Source: Devosia sp. (GTDB lineage Bacteria > Pseudomonadota > Alphaproteobacteria > Rhizobiales > Devosiaceae). From it: DNA of 64,000 nt. Each line of letters opens with the position of its first letter. Position 1 is the stretch's first letter. Positions 18,644 through 26,964 of the stretch are shown one piece after another. The position numbers and the translations under genes were made by a program. The stretch lies in contig NZ_JAFKHE010000018.1 in the NCBI RefSeq assembly GCF_017307495.1, positions 1-64,000 of the forward strand, read 5' to 3'. Below the pieces are notes generated by a model. The model was not told the origin of the DNA and did not search any database. It saw only the letters and a list, made by a program, of their open reading frames with translations.

Positions 18644-18745
18644 CTCAAGCTCCTCAAGCGCGCATCCTGCACTTGCGATGAACCATGCCGGAGCCGGTTT
18701 GCGGCCCCGTTCAGCGATTGCGTAAAACTTTAGGCAAATTGCGCG

Positions 18746-18994
18746 TCAGGCCGGCTGCGGCTTGGCCGAGGTTCGAATGACGAGGCTGAGCACCAGGCCG
18801 ACGTTGAAGGCGACGAGGGTGAGGGCAAGCCAGAGCAAGGTTGCCACAAACGGCGCAGTGGCTGCCACCATGGCGAACACAGTGGTGAGGAACAGCAGGC
18901 TGGCGATCACGATCCAGCCCATCAGCGAGTAGTACCCGCCGGCGATCAGTCCCAAACCGGCGGCAAGCATGATCACCAGCACAGTCGCGCCCAT
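18746..18994 (-). CDS. small integral membrane protein
   Basis: 82 aa with two to three hydrophobic helices (VLVIMLAAGLGLIAGG, IVIASLLFLTTVFAMVAA, ATLLWLALTLVAFNVGLVL) and a short basic tail. No family recognised. The ATG follows a GGAGAAAT ribosome site. A near-match to the CtrA box lies 42 bases upstream. Confidence 0.6.
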   Translation of the reverse strand: MGATVLVIMLAAGLGLIAGGYYSLMGWIVIASLLFLTTVFAMVAATAPFVATLLWLALTLVAFNVGLVLSLVIRTSAKPQPA

Positions 18995-19341
18995 CCGATT
19001 TCTCCAGAACAGGCAACAGGATGACAGGCGCCGCGTTAACCTGACGTTATCGAAATGTTGCGACTTGCGACGTCCACAGGCGCGGTCGTGCCGCCCCAGG
19101 GCCGCAGGTTTGCCACCGGCATGAACGGTTCCTGAACGGAAAACCCGTCGTTGGAACCGGTTTCTCCGCCATGCTGGCCAATGCCAAATCGCATTTCCCG
19201 CTTCGCGACGCGCTTGGCAGGATAAGTCTATAGCGGGGATAGGGTATTGGCGCGCGGGGCGCTATCTATCTCTCCCAACGGAGCCAGCGAGCTCCATCGG
19301 CGGGGGGTGGTTGCCTCCGGCCCAGCAAGAACGGAGCAAGC
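18995..19341. promoter_or_regulatory. divergent promoter region before the peptide ABC importer
   Basis: Gap of 347 bases. At 19036-19050 it carries TTAA-N7-TTAT, one base short of a full CtrA site. The rest is ordinary leader for the binding-protein gene, with GGAG six bases before its ATG at 19342. No small gene seen. Confidence 0.45.
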
Positions 19342-20835
19342 ATGTCCCTCATCCACCATCGCGCCCTCGTTGCAGCGATCCTGCTCGGCAGCGTTGCCTT
19401 CGCGCCGCTGGCCATGGCGCAGGACTACGATGCCAACGCCACGATCCGGATCGGATCGCTGTACGAGCCGCAGAACCTCGACAACACGGCGGGCGCCGGC
19501 CAGGGCATCAACGAGGCCTTCAATGGCAACGTCTATGAGGCACTGTTCCAGCTGACGGACGCGGGCACGGTCGTGCCGCAGCTGGTGGAGAGCTACTCGG
19601 CCTCCGATGACGGGCTGACCTACACCTTCAAGCTGAAGCCGGGGGTGACCTTCCACTCGGGCGACCCGCTGACCGCCGCCGACGTGAAGTACTCGATCGA
19701 GCGCGTCACCGCCGAAACCTCGAAGAGCTCGCGCAAGAAGAGCCTGTCGAGCATCACCGGCATCGAGACGCCGGATGACCAGACGGTGGTGATCACGCTG
19801 TCGGCCCGCTCGATCTCCCTGCCCTACAACCTCAGCTACGTCTGGATCGTCAACGACAAGGCGACCGACATCACCGCGACCGAGGACGGCACTGGTCCGT
19901 ACACCCTGGGCGAATGGCGCCGCGGCTCGGCGCTGGCTCTGGCCCGCTTCGACAAGTACTGGGGCACCGCCCCGACCAACGGCGAAGTGGTCTATACCTA
20001 CTTCACCGACGCAACGGCGCTGAACAATGCCTTGCTGACCAACGCCGTGGACGTGATCACCTCGGTGCAGAGCCCGGATTCGCTTGCCCAGTTTCAGGGC
20101 AACCCGGCCTACACCGTGAGCAACGGCGCCTCGACCACCAAGGAACTGCTGGCCTGGAACGACCGCGTCGCCCCGTTCGACAACGTCAAGGTGCGCAAGG
20201 CGCTGGCCCGCGCCACCGACAAGAAGAAGCTGCTGAACGCCATCTGGGGCGACTACGGCACGCTGATCGGCTCGTTCGTGCCGCCGACGGACCCGTGGTA
20301 TGTCGACCTCACCGGGGTCGATCCCTATGACGTCGAGGGCGCCAAGGCGTTGCTCGCCGAGGCCGGCTACCCCAACGGCTTCGAGTTCACGCTCGATACG
20401 CCGGACTACGACCCGCACCCGATCGTCGCGCAGTTCCTGCAGGCCGAGTACGCCAAGGTCGGCGTGAAGGTGAACATCAACATCATCACCGCCAACGAGT
20501 GGTACGAGAAGATCTACAAGGCGCACGACTTCCAGGCGACGCTGCAGGAGCACGTCAACCACCGGGACATCGTGTTTTACGGCAACCCCGACTTCTACTG
20601 GGGCTACAACAATCCGGACGTGGTCAAGCTGATCGCCGACGCCGAGAGCGCGACGAGCGAGGCCGACCAGGTGGCCAAGCTGACCGAAGCCAACAAGCTG
20701 ATCGCCGAGGATGCCGCCAGCAACTGGCTCTACCTCTATCCGCAGATCGTGGTCTCGGCGGCGAACGTGACGGGCTACCCGGTCAACGGGCTCAACTCGC
20801 AGTTCTTCGCCTACGGGATCAAGAAGGCGAAGTAA
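19342..20835 (+). CDS. ABC transporter substrate-binding protein, peptide/nickel family 5
   Basis: 497-aa periplasmic binding protein of the DppA/OppA type with a signal peptide (cleavage after PLAMA), an early IGSLYEPQNLD segment, and the cluster-C signature around VPQLVESYSASDDGLTYTFKLKPGV, broken here at natural points. It delivers substrate to the two permeases and two ATPases downstream. Peptide versus other ligands cannot be told from sequence. It is followed by a hairpin and a palindromic repeat that probably favour accumulation of its mRNA over the permease mRNA. Confidence 0.92.
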   Translation: MSLIHHRALVAAILLGSVAFAPLAMAQDYDANATIRIGSLYEPQNLDNTAGAGQGINEAFNGNVYEALFQLTDAGTVVPQLVESYSASDDGLTYTFKLKPGVTFHSGDPLTAADVKYSIERVTAETSKSSRKKSLSSITGIETPDDQTVVITLSARSISLPYNLSYVWIVNDKATDITATEDGTGPYTLGEWRRGSALALARFDKYWGTAPTNGEVVYTYFTDATALNNALLTNAVDVITSVQSPDSLAQFQGNPAYTVSNGASTTKELLAWNDRVAPFDNVKVRKALARATDKKKLLNAIWGDYGTLIGSFVPPTDPWYVDLTGVDPYDVEGAKALLAEAGYPNGFEFTLDTPDYDPHPIVAQFLQAEYAKVGVKVNINIITANEWYEKIYKAHDFQATLQEHVNHRDIVFYGNPDFYWGYNNPDVVKLIADAESATSEADQVAKLTEANKLIAEDAASNWLYLYPQIVVSAANVTGYPVNGLNSQFFAYGIKKAK

Positions 20836-20851
20836 GCTGCCGGGCGGCAGC
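20836..20851 (+). promoter_or_regulatory. intercistronic hairpin after the binding-protein gene
   Basis: GCTGCC GGGC GGCAGC forms a 6-bp stem with a 4-base loop immediately after the stop codon. There is no T-run, so it is more likely an mRNA 3'-end stabiliser or partial terminator than a full terminator. A longer palindromic repeat follows 38 bases on. Confidence 0.5.
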
Positions 20852-20889
20852 AATGCCGCCCTCCCCGCCTGATTGAGATCGAACTCGGT

Positions 20890-20965
20890 GTCATCCCCGC
20901 GAAAGCGGGGATCTCTGTCTTGCCTCGGTAGCGCAAACGGAGATTCCCGCTTGCGCGGGAATGAC
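20890..20965. repeat. palindromic intergenic repeat, copy 1 (GTCATCCC...GGGAATGAC)
   Basis: Begins GTCATCCCCGCGAAAGCGGG and ends CTTGCGCGGGAATGAC, so the outer arms pair and each arm has its own inner palindrome. Two more copies occur at 23013 and 54889. It lies between the binding-protein and permease genes and reads through in frame with the permease, producing the nonsense peptide SPRKRGS...RLRGND upstream of its start. Confidence 0.8.
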
Positions 20966-20968
20966 CCG

Positions 20969-21973
20969 ATGGGTGGGGCGCGCTATGTTGCCCTCCCCTA
21001 TCCAAGGACCACACACATTCTCGCCTATCTCCTTCGACGCCTTGCGATCCTGATCCTGTCGCTGTTCATCGCGGCGGTGATCCTGTTCGTGCTGCTCAGG
21101 CTGTTGCCGGGCGATCCGGCCAATGCGCTGCTGGGGGTCGGGGCGACCGAGGCGCAGATCGCGGCGGCGCGGGCGCAGGTGGGGTCGGACCAGCCGCTGG
21201 TGGTGCAGTTCCTGGCCTTCATCGGCAATCTGGCCCGGTTCGACCTGGGGCAGTCGTTCGTCAGCAAGGCCGGGGTGCTCGCCGAGATCGGCAACCGGAT
21301 GAGCGTGACGGCACCGCTGACCCTGCTCGGCTTCGTGGTTGCGATCGCGATCGCGCTGCCGCTGGGGATCGTCGCGGGCGTGCGGGGCGACAGATGGTAT
21401 GGGGCGGCGATCTCGGTGGTCAGCCAGCTCGGAATTGCGATCCCGGTGTTCTGGCTGGGCATCCTGATCGTCACGATATTTGCCATCAATCTCAAGCTTT
21501 TCCCCTCCGGCGGCTTTCCGCTCAAGGGCTGGGCGAATTTCGGCGAGGCGGCCGTGGCCATGGTGCTGCCGGTGCTGACCGTGGCGCTGGTGATCGCGGC
21601 GTCGCTGCTGCGCTACGTGCGCTCGGCGACGCAGGACGTGATCGGCAGCGACAGCATCCGCACGGCGCGGGCGCTGGGATCGAGTTTCCCCGAGGCGCTG
21701 GTGCGGCACGGGCTGAGGAACGGCGCGGTGCCGGTAATCTCGATCCTCGGCATCGAGCTGGCGACGACCTTCCTCGGCGCCGTGGTGGTTGAGAAGGTCT
21801 ATGCGCTGCCGGGGCTTGGCTCGATGCTGCTGCTCGCCATCCAGCAGCGCGACTATCCCAACGTACAGGGCGTGCTGTTCATATCGACGCTGCTGGTACT
21901 GCTGATCGGCTTCGCGGCGGACCTGCTGCAACGGCTGGTCGACCCGCGCCTGCGGGGGCGCAGTTCGACATGA
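20969..21973 (+). CDS. ABC transporter permease (DppB type)
   Basis: 334-aa inner-membrane permease with six TM helices: LLRRLAILILSLFIAAVILF at the N-terminus, then LLPGDPANALLG typical of DppB, and the EAA loop DSIRTARALGSSFPEALVRHGLRN. The first ATG outside the repeat is at 20969; the open frame extends further upstream only through repeat sequence, so I reject that extension. The true start could be a few codons further in. Its stop overlaps the next ATG. Confidence 0.88.
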   Translation: MGGARYVALPYPRTTHILAYLLRRLAILILSLFIAAVILFVLLRLLPGDPANALLGVGATEAQIAAARAQVGSDQPLVVQFLAFIGNLARFDLGQSFVSKAGVLAEIGNRMSVTAPLTLLGFVVAIAIALPLGIVAGVRGDRWYGAAISVVSQLGIAIPVFWLGILIVTIFAINLKLFPSGGFPLKGWANFGEAAVAMVLPVLTVALVIAASLLRYVRSATQDVIGSDSIRTARALGSSFPEALVRHGLRNGAVPVISILGIELATTFLGAVVVEKVYALPGLGSMLLLAIQQRDYPNVQGVLFISTLLVLLIGFAADLLQRLVDPRLRGRSST

Positions 21974-22821
21974 CGGCGCTCCAGCAGACCCTCCTGCCGC
22001 GCCGTCGCATCGTCTCGGCCAGCCTGACGGCGGGCGCGATTCTTGTCGGGCTGCATGTACTTGTCGCCCTCCTGAGCCTGGTGTGGCTGCCCCATGACCC
22101 GACCGGAATGACCGGGGGCCGGCTGGCGCCGCCGTCCTGGGAGCACTGGGCCGGGACCGACCGGCTGGGGCGGGACTTCTTCACGCAGATCATGATCGGG
22201 TCGCGGATCGCGCTGACGGTGGGCATCGGGGCGGTGGCGATCGGCGCGGCGATCGGGGTCACGCTGGGCACGCTGGCGGCGTTCGCGACCAGGCTGCTGG
22301 ATGATGCGCTGGCCGCAACCCTCGATATTCTCATCGCTTTTCCCACCCTGCTGATCGCCATGCTGGTGGTGGCGGCGAGCGATACGGCGAGCCTCGGGAC
22401 CGCGATCCTGGCGCTGGGGATCGCGCTGTCGGCGATCGTGGCGCGACTGACGCGCATCCTCGTCAAGCGGGTGCTGCTGATGGACTACATCACCGCCGCA
22501 TACACGTCTGGAACTCCCTGGTATGGCGTGGTCATCTTCCATGTCCTGCCCAACGTCTGGCCGACATTGTCCGTGAACTTTGCCCTGCAGTTCGGCCTCG
22601 CCGTGATCGCGGAGGCGTCGCTCAGCTATCTCGGGCTCGGCGCGCCGCCCCCGAACGCCTCGTGGGGGCGTCTGCTGCAGGAGGCGCAGGGGACGGTGTA
22701 CACGGCGCCGATCGGGGCGATCGCGCCGGGCCTTGCGCTGGTGTCGCTGGTGATCGGGGTGAACCTCTTGGCCGACGGGCTGCGCGACATTGCCGACCCG
22801 ACGCGGAAGGGCGGGCGATGA
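21970..22821 (+). CDS. ABC transporter permease (DppC type)
   Basis: 283-aa second permease of the importer. It has the DppC-type N-terminal helix, GTDRLGRDFFTQIMIGSRIAL and the EAA region (MDYITAAYTSGTPWYGVVIFHVLPN), ending in a long last helix. The ATG at 21970 overlaps the upstream stop. A 337-base repeat-filled gap separates it from the ATPase genes, which is unusual for such an operon. Confidence 0.92.
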   Translation: MTALQQTLLPRRRIVSASLTAGAILVGLHVLVALLSLVWLPHDPTGMTGGRLAPPSWEHWAGTDRLGRDFFTQIMIGSRIALTVGIGAVAIGAAIGVTLGTLAAFATRLLDDALAATLDILIAFPTLLIAMLVVAASDTASLGTAILALGIALSAIVARLTRILVKRVLLMDYITAAYTSGTPWYGVVIFHVLPNVWPTLSVNFALQFGLAVIAEASLSYLGLGAPPPNASWGRLLQEAQGTVYTAPIGAIAPGLALVSLVIGVNLLADGLRDIADPTRKGGR

Positions 22822-22850
22822 GCGCTTCGGTCCACATCGGGGTTGTCATC

Positions 22851-22946
22851 GCCCCCTCGCTCGTCGCTTCGCTCCGATCGGGCAGGCTTCGTCTGCCGAC
22901 CCCTCATCCGGCGCTTCGCGCCACCTTCTCCCTCAAGGGGAGAAGG
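22851..22946. repeat. GC-rich interspersed repeat, family 2 (CCCCTCATCCGGC...GGGGAGAAGG)
   Basis: Contains CCCCTCATCCGGCGCTTCGCGCC followed by ACCTTCTCCCTCAAGGGGAGAAGG, a short inverted repeat. Related sequence occurs at 47139-47302 and 54708-54847, always between genes. This is the common Hyphomicrobiales intergenic repeat type. Confidence 0.7.
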
Positions 22947-23012
22947 AAGACCGGTGCAGGTTGGCGGCGCCGGCCGGATCCATTGGCCGGAACCCGGGTT
23001 ATTGTCTCACGC

Positions 23013-23096
23013 GGTGTCATCCCTGCGAAAGCAGGGACCCAAGTGACGGCTGGCGCCGGCTGCGAGATGGATCCCGGCTTTCGCCGGGATGACACC
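23013..23096. repeat. palindromic intergenic repeat, copy 2
   Basis: The outer arms GGTGTCAT (23013-23020) and ATGACACC (23089-23096) are perfect complements. Inside, each half has its own stem (CCCTGCGAAAGCAGGG and CCCGGCTTTCGCCGGG). It matches copies at 20890 and 54889 in layout and arm sequence while the centre differs. It sits directly before the ATPase genes of the same transporter operon. Confidence 0.8.
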
Positions 23097-23158
23097 GAGG
23101 GTGTGGACGGGACTGCGGCTCTGCTCTGCAGGATCGACAGCTGGTGGGGGTGGCAAAC

Positions 23159-23968
23159 GTGACGGCCATCCTCAAGATACAGAACCTCAACCTCTCCGCT
23201 GCCGGCATCCCGCTGGTGAACGAACTTTCCCTGACCATCGCGCCGGGCGAGCGGGTGGGGCTGATCGGGGAGTCCGGGTCGGGCAAGTCGCTGACGGCGA
23301 TGGCGGCGACAGGGTTGCTGTCGCGTGCGATCACGGCGCGGGGATCGGTGGTGCTGGGTGGGCAGCAGGTGATCGGGGCACCGGACCGCGTGCTGAACGG
23401 ATTGCGCGGGACCGTGGCGGCCTTCGTGTTCCAGGAGCCGCTCACGGCGCTCGACCCGCTCATGCGGGTGGGCCGGCAGGTGGCCGAGCCGTTGCGACGC
23501 CGGTGGCGGCGCGATGGCCGGGACATCGGCGGACGCGAGCTCGATCGGGCCGTGACCGAACTGCTGGAACAGGTGGCGTTGCCACAGCCGGAGCGCATCG
23601 CGCAGGCCTATCCGCACGAGATCTCGGGCGGACAGCGACAGCGCGTGGCCATCGCCATGGCGCTGGCGTGCCGGCCGCAGCTGCTGATCGCGGACGAGCC
23701 GACGACGGCGCTCGACGTCACGACGCAGGCCGAGATCATCAGGCTGCTGGACGGGCTGGTGCGGGAGCGGAACATGGCGCTGCTGTTCATCAGCCACGAC
23801 CTGCCAGTGGTGGCCGGGATCGTCGATCGCGTGCTGGTGCTGCGCAAGGGCCTGGTGGTGGAGCAAGGGCGGGTGGGCGCCGTGTTCGCATCGCCGCAGC
23901 ACGAGTACACGCAGGCGCTGGTGGCGGCGGCGCGGACGCTGGACACCGCACTGGGAGGCGCCGCATGA
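23159..23968 (+). CDS. ABC transporter ATP-binding protein (DppD type)
   Basis: 269-aa ATPase with Walker A GESGSGKS, Q-loop FQEPLTALDP, signature SGGQRQRVAIA, Walker B LLIADEPTTALD and switch His in ISHD. I chose the GTG at 23159 because GTGGGGGTGG lies 6-10 bases upstream and the protein then starts TAILKIQNLNL; an in-frame GTG at 23144 is the alternative. It pairs with the following gene. Confidence 0.9.
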   Translation: MTAILKIQNLNLSAAGIPLVNELSLTIAPGERVGLIGESGSGKSLTAMAATGLLSRAITARGSVVLGGQQVIGAPDRVLNGLRGTVAAFVFQEPLTALDPLMRVGRQVAEPLRRRWRRDGRDIGGRELDRAVTELLEQVALPQPERIAQAYPHEISGGQRQRVAIAMALACRPQLLIADEPTTALDVTTQAEIIRLLDGLVRERNMALLFISHDLPVVAGIVDRVLVLRKGLVVEQGRVGAVFASPQHEYTQALVAAARTLDTALGGAA

Positions 23969-24711
23969 GCCTCGTCAGTGTCGACCATGTCGGGTTCAGC
24001 TATGCGCGTGGGCGAAAAGTGCTGGACGGGGTGTCGCTCGCGATCCGGGAGGGCGCCAGCGTCGGGCTGGTCGGCGAGTCCGGATCGGGCAAGACCACCC
24101 TGCTCCGCCTGCTGCTCGGCCTGCAGCGGCCGGATGCCGGGCGCATCAGCTTCGATGGCGCGCCGCTCGAAACGCGCAGCGCGCGCTTCATGCGCGGGTA
24201 CCGGCGGCAGGTGCAGGCCGTGTTCCAGGACCCGTACTCGTCGCTCGACCCGCGACAGAACGTGCTGGGCATCGTGTCCGAACCGCTGCGCTGGCTGGGC
24301 GTTGCCGGGGATCGGCACGAACTGGTGCAGGCGGCGCTCGAGGCGGTCGGCCTCGAACGCGACATCCTCAAGCGCTATCCGCACGAGTTTTCCGGCGGCC
24401 AGCGCCAGCGCATCGCCATTGCACGCGCCATTGTCGCCAAGCCGCGGCTGCTGCTGGCGGACGAGGCGGTGAGCGCGCTGGACCTTTCCACCCGCATCCG
24501 CATCGTCGAGCTGCTGAAGCAGCTGGCGGCACAGATGACGCTGGTGTTCGTGTCGCACGACCTCGGCGTGGTGGCGGCACTGTGCGAGGAGATCGTGATC
24601 CTCGAGCGCGGCCGGATCGTCGAGGCCGGGCCGACGCGACAGATTCTCGACGCCCCCCAGCATCCCTACACGCGGACGCTGCTTGCCAGCGTGCCGCGCA
24701 TGCCTGCCTGA
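23965..24711 (+). CDS. ABC transporter ATP-binding protein (DppF type)
   Basis: 248-aa second ATPase of the importer, with Walker A GESGSGKTT, Q-loop FQDPYSSLDPR (typical of DppF/OppF), signature SGGQRQRIAIARA, Walker B LLLADEAVSALD and VSHD. In Walker B the usual Asp-Glu-Pro is DEA, as in many OppF proteins. The ATG overlaps the upstream stop. The C-terminus lacks the long Cys-rich extension of Fe-S OppF/DppF. Confidence 0.92.
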   Translation: MSLVSVDHVGFSYARGRKVLDGVSLAIREGASVGLVGESGSGKTTLLRLLLGLQRPDAGRISFDGAPLETRSARFMRGYRRQVQAVFQDPYSSLDPRQNVLGIVSEPLRWLGVAGDRHELVQAALEAVGLERDILKRYPHEFSGGQRQRIAIARAIVAKPRLLLADEAVSALDLSTRIRIVELLKQLAAQMTLVFVSHDLGVVAALCEEIVILERGRIVEAGPTRQILDAPQHPYTRTLLASVPRMPA

Positions 24712-24727
24712 GCCAAAGGACGACCCC

Positions 24728-25522
24728 ATGACCACCCAAGCCAACTACCCCGCCGAACTCGAGGCCTGGAAAGAGCGCCGGATGCGCAATCTCAAGGCGC
24801 CGAACGGCTGGCTCAACATCATCGGCCGCTACTGGCTCGAGCAGGGTTCGGTGACGGTCGGCAGCGCGTCGGACAACGATATCGTGCTGGCGGCCGGCCC
24901 GGCGCATGTGGGAACGATCACCGAGGACGAGACGGGCGTGACCTTTGCGCCGGCCGACGGCGGCACGCCGCTGCGCCTGCAGCTGAACAAGCAGAGGCCA
25001 CCGCAGTTCGACGTGGGATCGCTCCTGCTCGAGGTGACGACGATGAACGGGGAGAACGCCCTGCGGGTCCGCGACAAGGAGTCGAAGGGGCCGGCGGCGT
25101 TCCCGGGGATCGAGTACTTCCCGATCCGGCCCGAGTGGCGGATCGTGGCGGACTGGGTGCCGTTCGAGCAGGAGCTGACGGTCAACACCTCGCACAACAT
25201 CCCCACCGACGTGGTGGCGACGCACAAGGCGGTGTTCACGCACGACGGCAAGAGCTACGAGCTGATCGCGACGCACGGCACGCCCGAAGCGCCGCAGTTC
25301 GTGATCCGCGACCTCACCTCGCGCGACAGCACCTACGGAGCGTGCCGCTTCGTCTATGGCGAGGACGTGACCGAGACCTCGATCGTGCTCGACTTCAACA
25401 AGGCCATCAACCCGCCCTGCGCCTTCACCGAGCACGCCGTGTGCCCCCTGCCCCCGGCGCAAAACGTCCTGCCGTTCCGCATCGAGGCGGGTGAGAAGCG
25501 CGTGGACATGCCGCTCGCCTGA
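24728..25522 (+). CDS. DUF1684 domain protein
   Basis: 264 aa from the ATG at 24728. The C-terminal block carries the DUF1684 hallmarks: RDSTYGACRFVYG, VLDFNKAINPPCAFT and CPLPPAQNVLPF. The N-terminus (ELEAWKERRMRNLKAPNGWL) also fits the family. There is no signal peptide and no known activity. It follows the ATPase gene by 16 bases, so it is probably expressed with the importer and may process the imported compound; that is inference. Confidence 0.85.
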   Translation: MTTQANYPAELEAWKERRMRNLKAPNGWLNIIGRYWLEQGSVTVGSASDNDIVLAAGPAHVGTITEDETGVTFAPADGGTPLRLQLNKQRPPQFDVGSLLLEVTTMNGENALRVRDKESKGPAAFPGIEYFPIRPEWRIVADWVPFEQELTVNTSHNIPTDVVATHKAVFTHDGKSYELIATHGTPEAPQFVIRDLTSRDSTYGACRFVYGEDVTETSIVLDFNKAINPPCAFTEHAVCPLPPAQNVLPFRIEAGEKRVDMPLA

Positions 25523-25529
25523 AACCGGG

Positions 25530-25552
25530 CGTCCCGCCGACGCGGCGGGACG
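25530..25552. terminator. hairpin between convergent genes
   Basis: CGTCCCGCC GACGC GGCGGGACG, a 9-bp perfect stem, between the ends of the DUF1684 gene (rightwards) and the GH4 gene (leftwards). It lacks a T-run on either strand, so it may act as a weak bidirectional terminator or mRNA end stabiliser. Confidence 0.5.
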
Positions 25553-25591
25553 GCCGATCGATCGAGGGCGGGCGTGGATGGCCGGCTGGCC

Positions 25592-26908
25592 CTACCGGTA
25601 GGCCGGCAGCCAGTTCCCGTGCGCTTCGATCAGGCGGTCGACGAGACTCCAGATCTCGTCGAGCGACAGTTCGGCCGCGGTGTGCGGATCCAGCATGGCA
25701 GCGTGGTAGATGTGCTCGCGCTTGCCGGTCACGGCCGCGGCGACGGTCTGGCGCTGGACGTTGATCGATAGCTGCATGATGGAGGCCAGGTGATCGGGGA
25801 TGCGCCCGATGCGGGTCGGCTGGATGCCGTTGCGATCGACGTGGCAGGGCACCTCGACCACCGCATCGTCGGGCAGGTTCTCGATCAGGCCGCGATTGGG
25901 GACGTTGCCATAGATCAGGCCGTTCTCGCCGGTGGTCAGCGAGCGGATGATGCCGGCGGCGTACTCGTTGGACTGCTCGACCTCGAGCGGCGCGTCGCCC
26001 TCGAGGTCGCGGCGCAGCTGGTGCCATTCGGCGATCTGGTCCTCGCAGCGATAGAGGTATTCGCCGAGGCGGAGGTTGTACTTGTCCAGCAGATCCTGGC
26101 GGCCGCGCTTGATGAACCAGGAATTGTACTCGGAGAGATGCACGCTCGACTCCGTGACGAAGTGGCCGACGCGCTTGAGCAGGTCGAAGCGCACGCGGTC
26201 GTCGTCCGGGATGGGGCCGTGCTCGGCGATGGCCTTGAGGCGGGGATATAGGTCCTCGAACGCGCCGTCGGGCCGCACCTTGCCGAACTTCAGATAGAAG
26301 GCGACGTGGTTGATGCCGGCGCACAGATAGCTGAGGTCGGCCGGGTCCTCGCCCAGCAGCCCGGCCAGTTGATGCGAGGTCTCCTGCACCGAATGGCACA
26401 GGCCGACGGTCTTGATGTGCGGGAACTTGTCCTTGATGGCCCAGCAGTTGATCGCCATCGGGTTGACGTACTGCAGCAGCGTGGCGTCCGGGCATACCTG
26501 CTCCATGTCGCGGCAGATGTCGAACAGCACGGGGATGGTGCGCAGGCCGCGGAAGATGCCGCCGATGCCGAGCGTGTCGCCGATGGTCTGGTTGAGCCCG
26601 AAACTGTCGGGCACTTCGAAATCGGTGACGGTGGCCGGCTTGTAGCCGCCGACCTGCATCATGAGGATGACGAAATCGGCGTCGCGCAGCGCCTCGCGGC
26701 GATTGGCCGTCGCCTCGACCTTGAGGCTCGTGAGCCCAAGCGCCTGGCCGATGCGGTTGGCGACGACGACCGAGGTCGAGAGCCGGGTCTCGTCGATGTC
26801 GTGCAGGCTGATAGTCGCATTCTGCAGGGCCGGATTGGAGAGCACGTCGCCGAGGATCGACTGGGCGAAGACGGTGCTGCCGGCGCCGATGAGACAAATC
26901 TTGAGCAT
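25592..26908 (-). CDS. GH4 family glycosidase, probably alpha-galactosidase
   Basis: 438-aa NAD+/Mn2+-dependent family 4 glycosidase. It has CLIGAGSTVFAQ (dinucleotide site), NPMAINCWA, the metal-site motif GLCHSVQ and NHVAF. In family GH4, CHSV is the version found in alpha-galactosidases (MelA), while phospho-glycosidases carry other residues. The start at 26908 has AAGGA seven bases upstream; an ATG 15 bases earlier (26923) is possible. It is the last gene of the CUT1 transporter operon, implying import and hydrolysis of an unphosphorylated alpha-galactoside. Confidence 0.9.
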   Translation of the reverse strand: MLKICLIGAGSTVFAQSILGDVLSNPALQNATISLHDIDETRLSTSVVVANRIGQALGLTSLKVEATANRREALRDADFVILMMQVGGYKPATVTDFEVPDSFGLNQTIGDTLGIGGIFRGLRTIPVLFDICRDMEQVCPDATLLQYVNPMAINCWAIKDKFPHIKTVGLCHSVQETSHQLAGLLGEDPADLSYLCAGINHVAFYLKFGKVRPDGAFEDLYPRLKAIAEHGPIPDDDRVRFDLLKRVGHFVTESSVHLSEYNSWFIKRGRQDLLDKYNLRLGEYLYRCEDQIAEWHQLRRDLEGDAPLEVEQSNEYAAGIIRSLTTGENGLIYGNVPNRGLIENLPDDAVVEVPCHVDRNGIQPTRIGRIPDHLASIMQLSINVQRQTVAAAVTGKREHIYHAAMLDPHTAAELSLDEIWSLVDRLIEAHGNWLPAYR

Positions 26909-26964
26909 GCGATATTCCTTCATCGCGAGGATGCCGAGGGGGTGGTTGGTTCGGGTGTCGGGGG

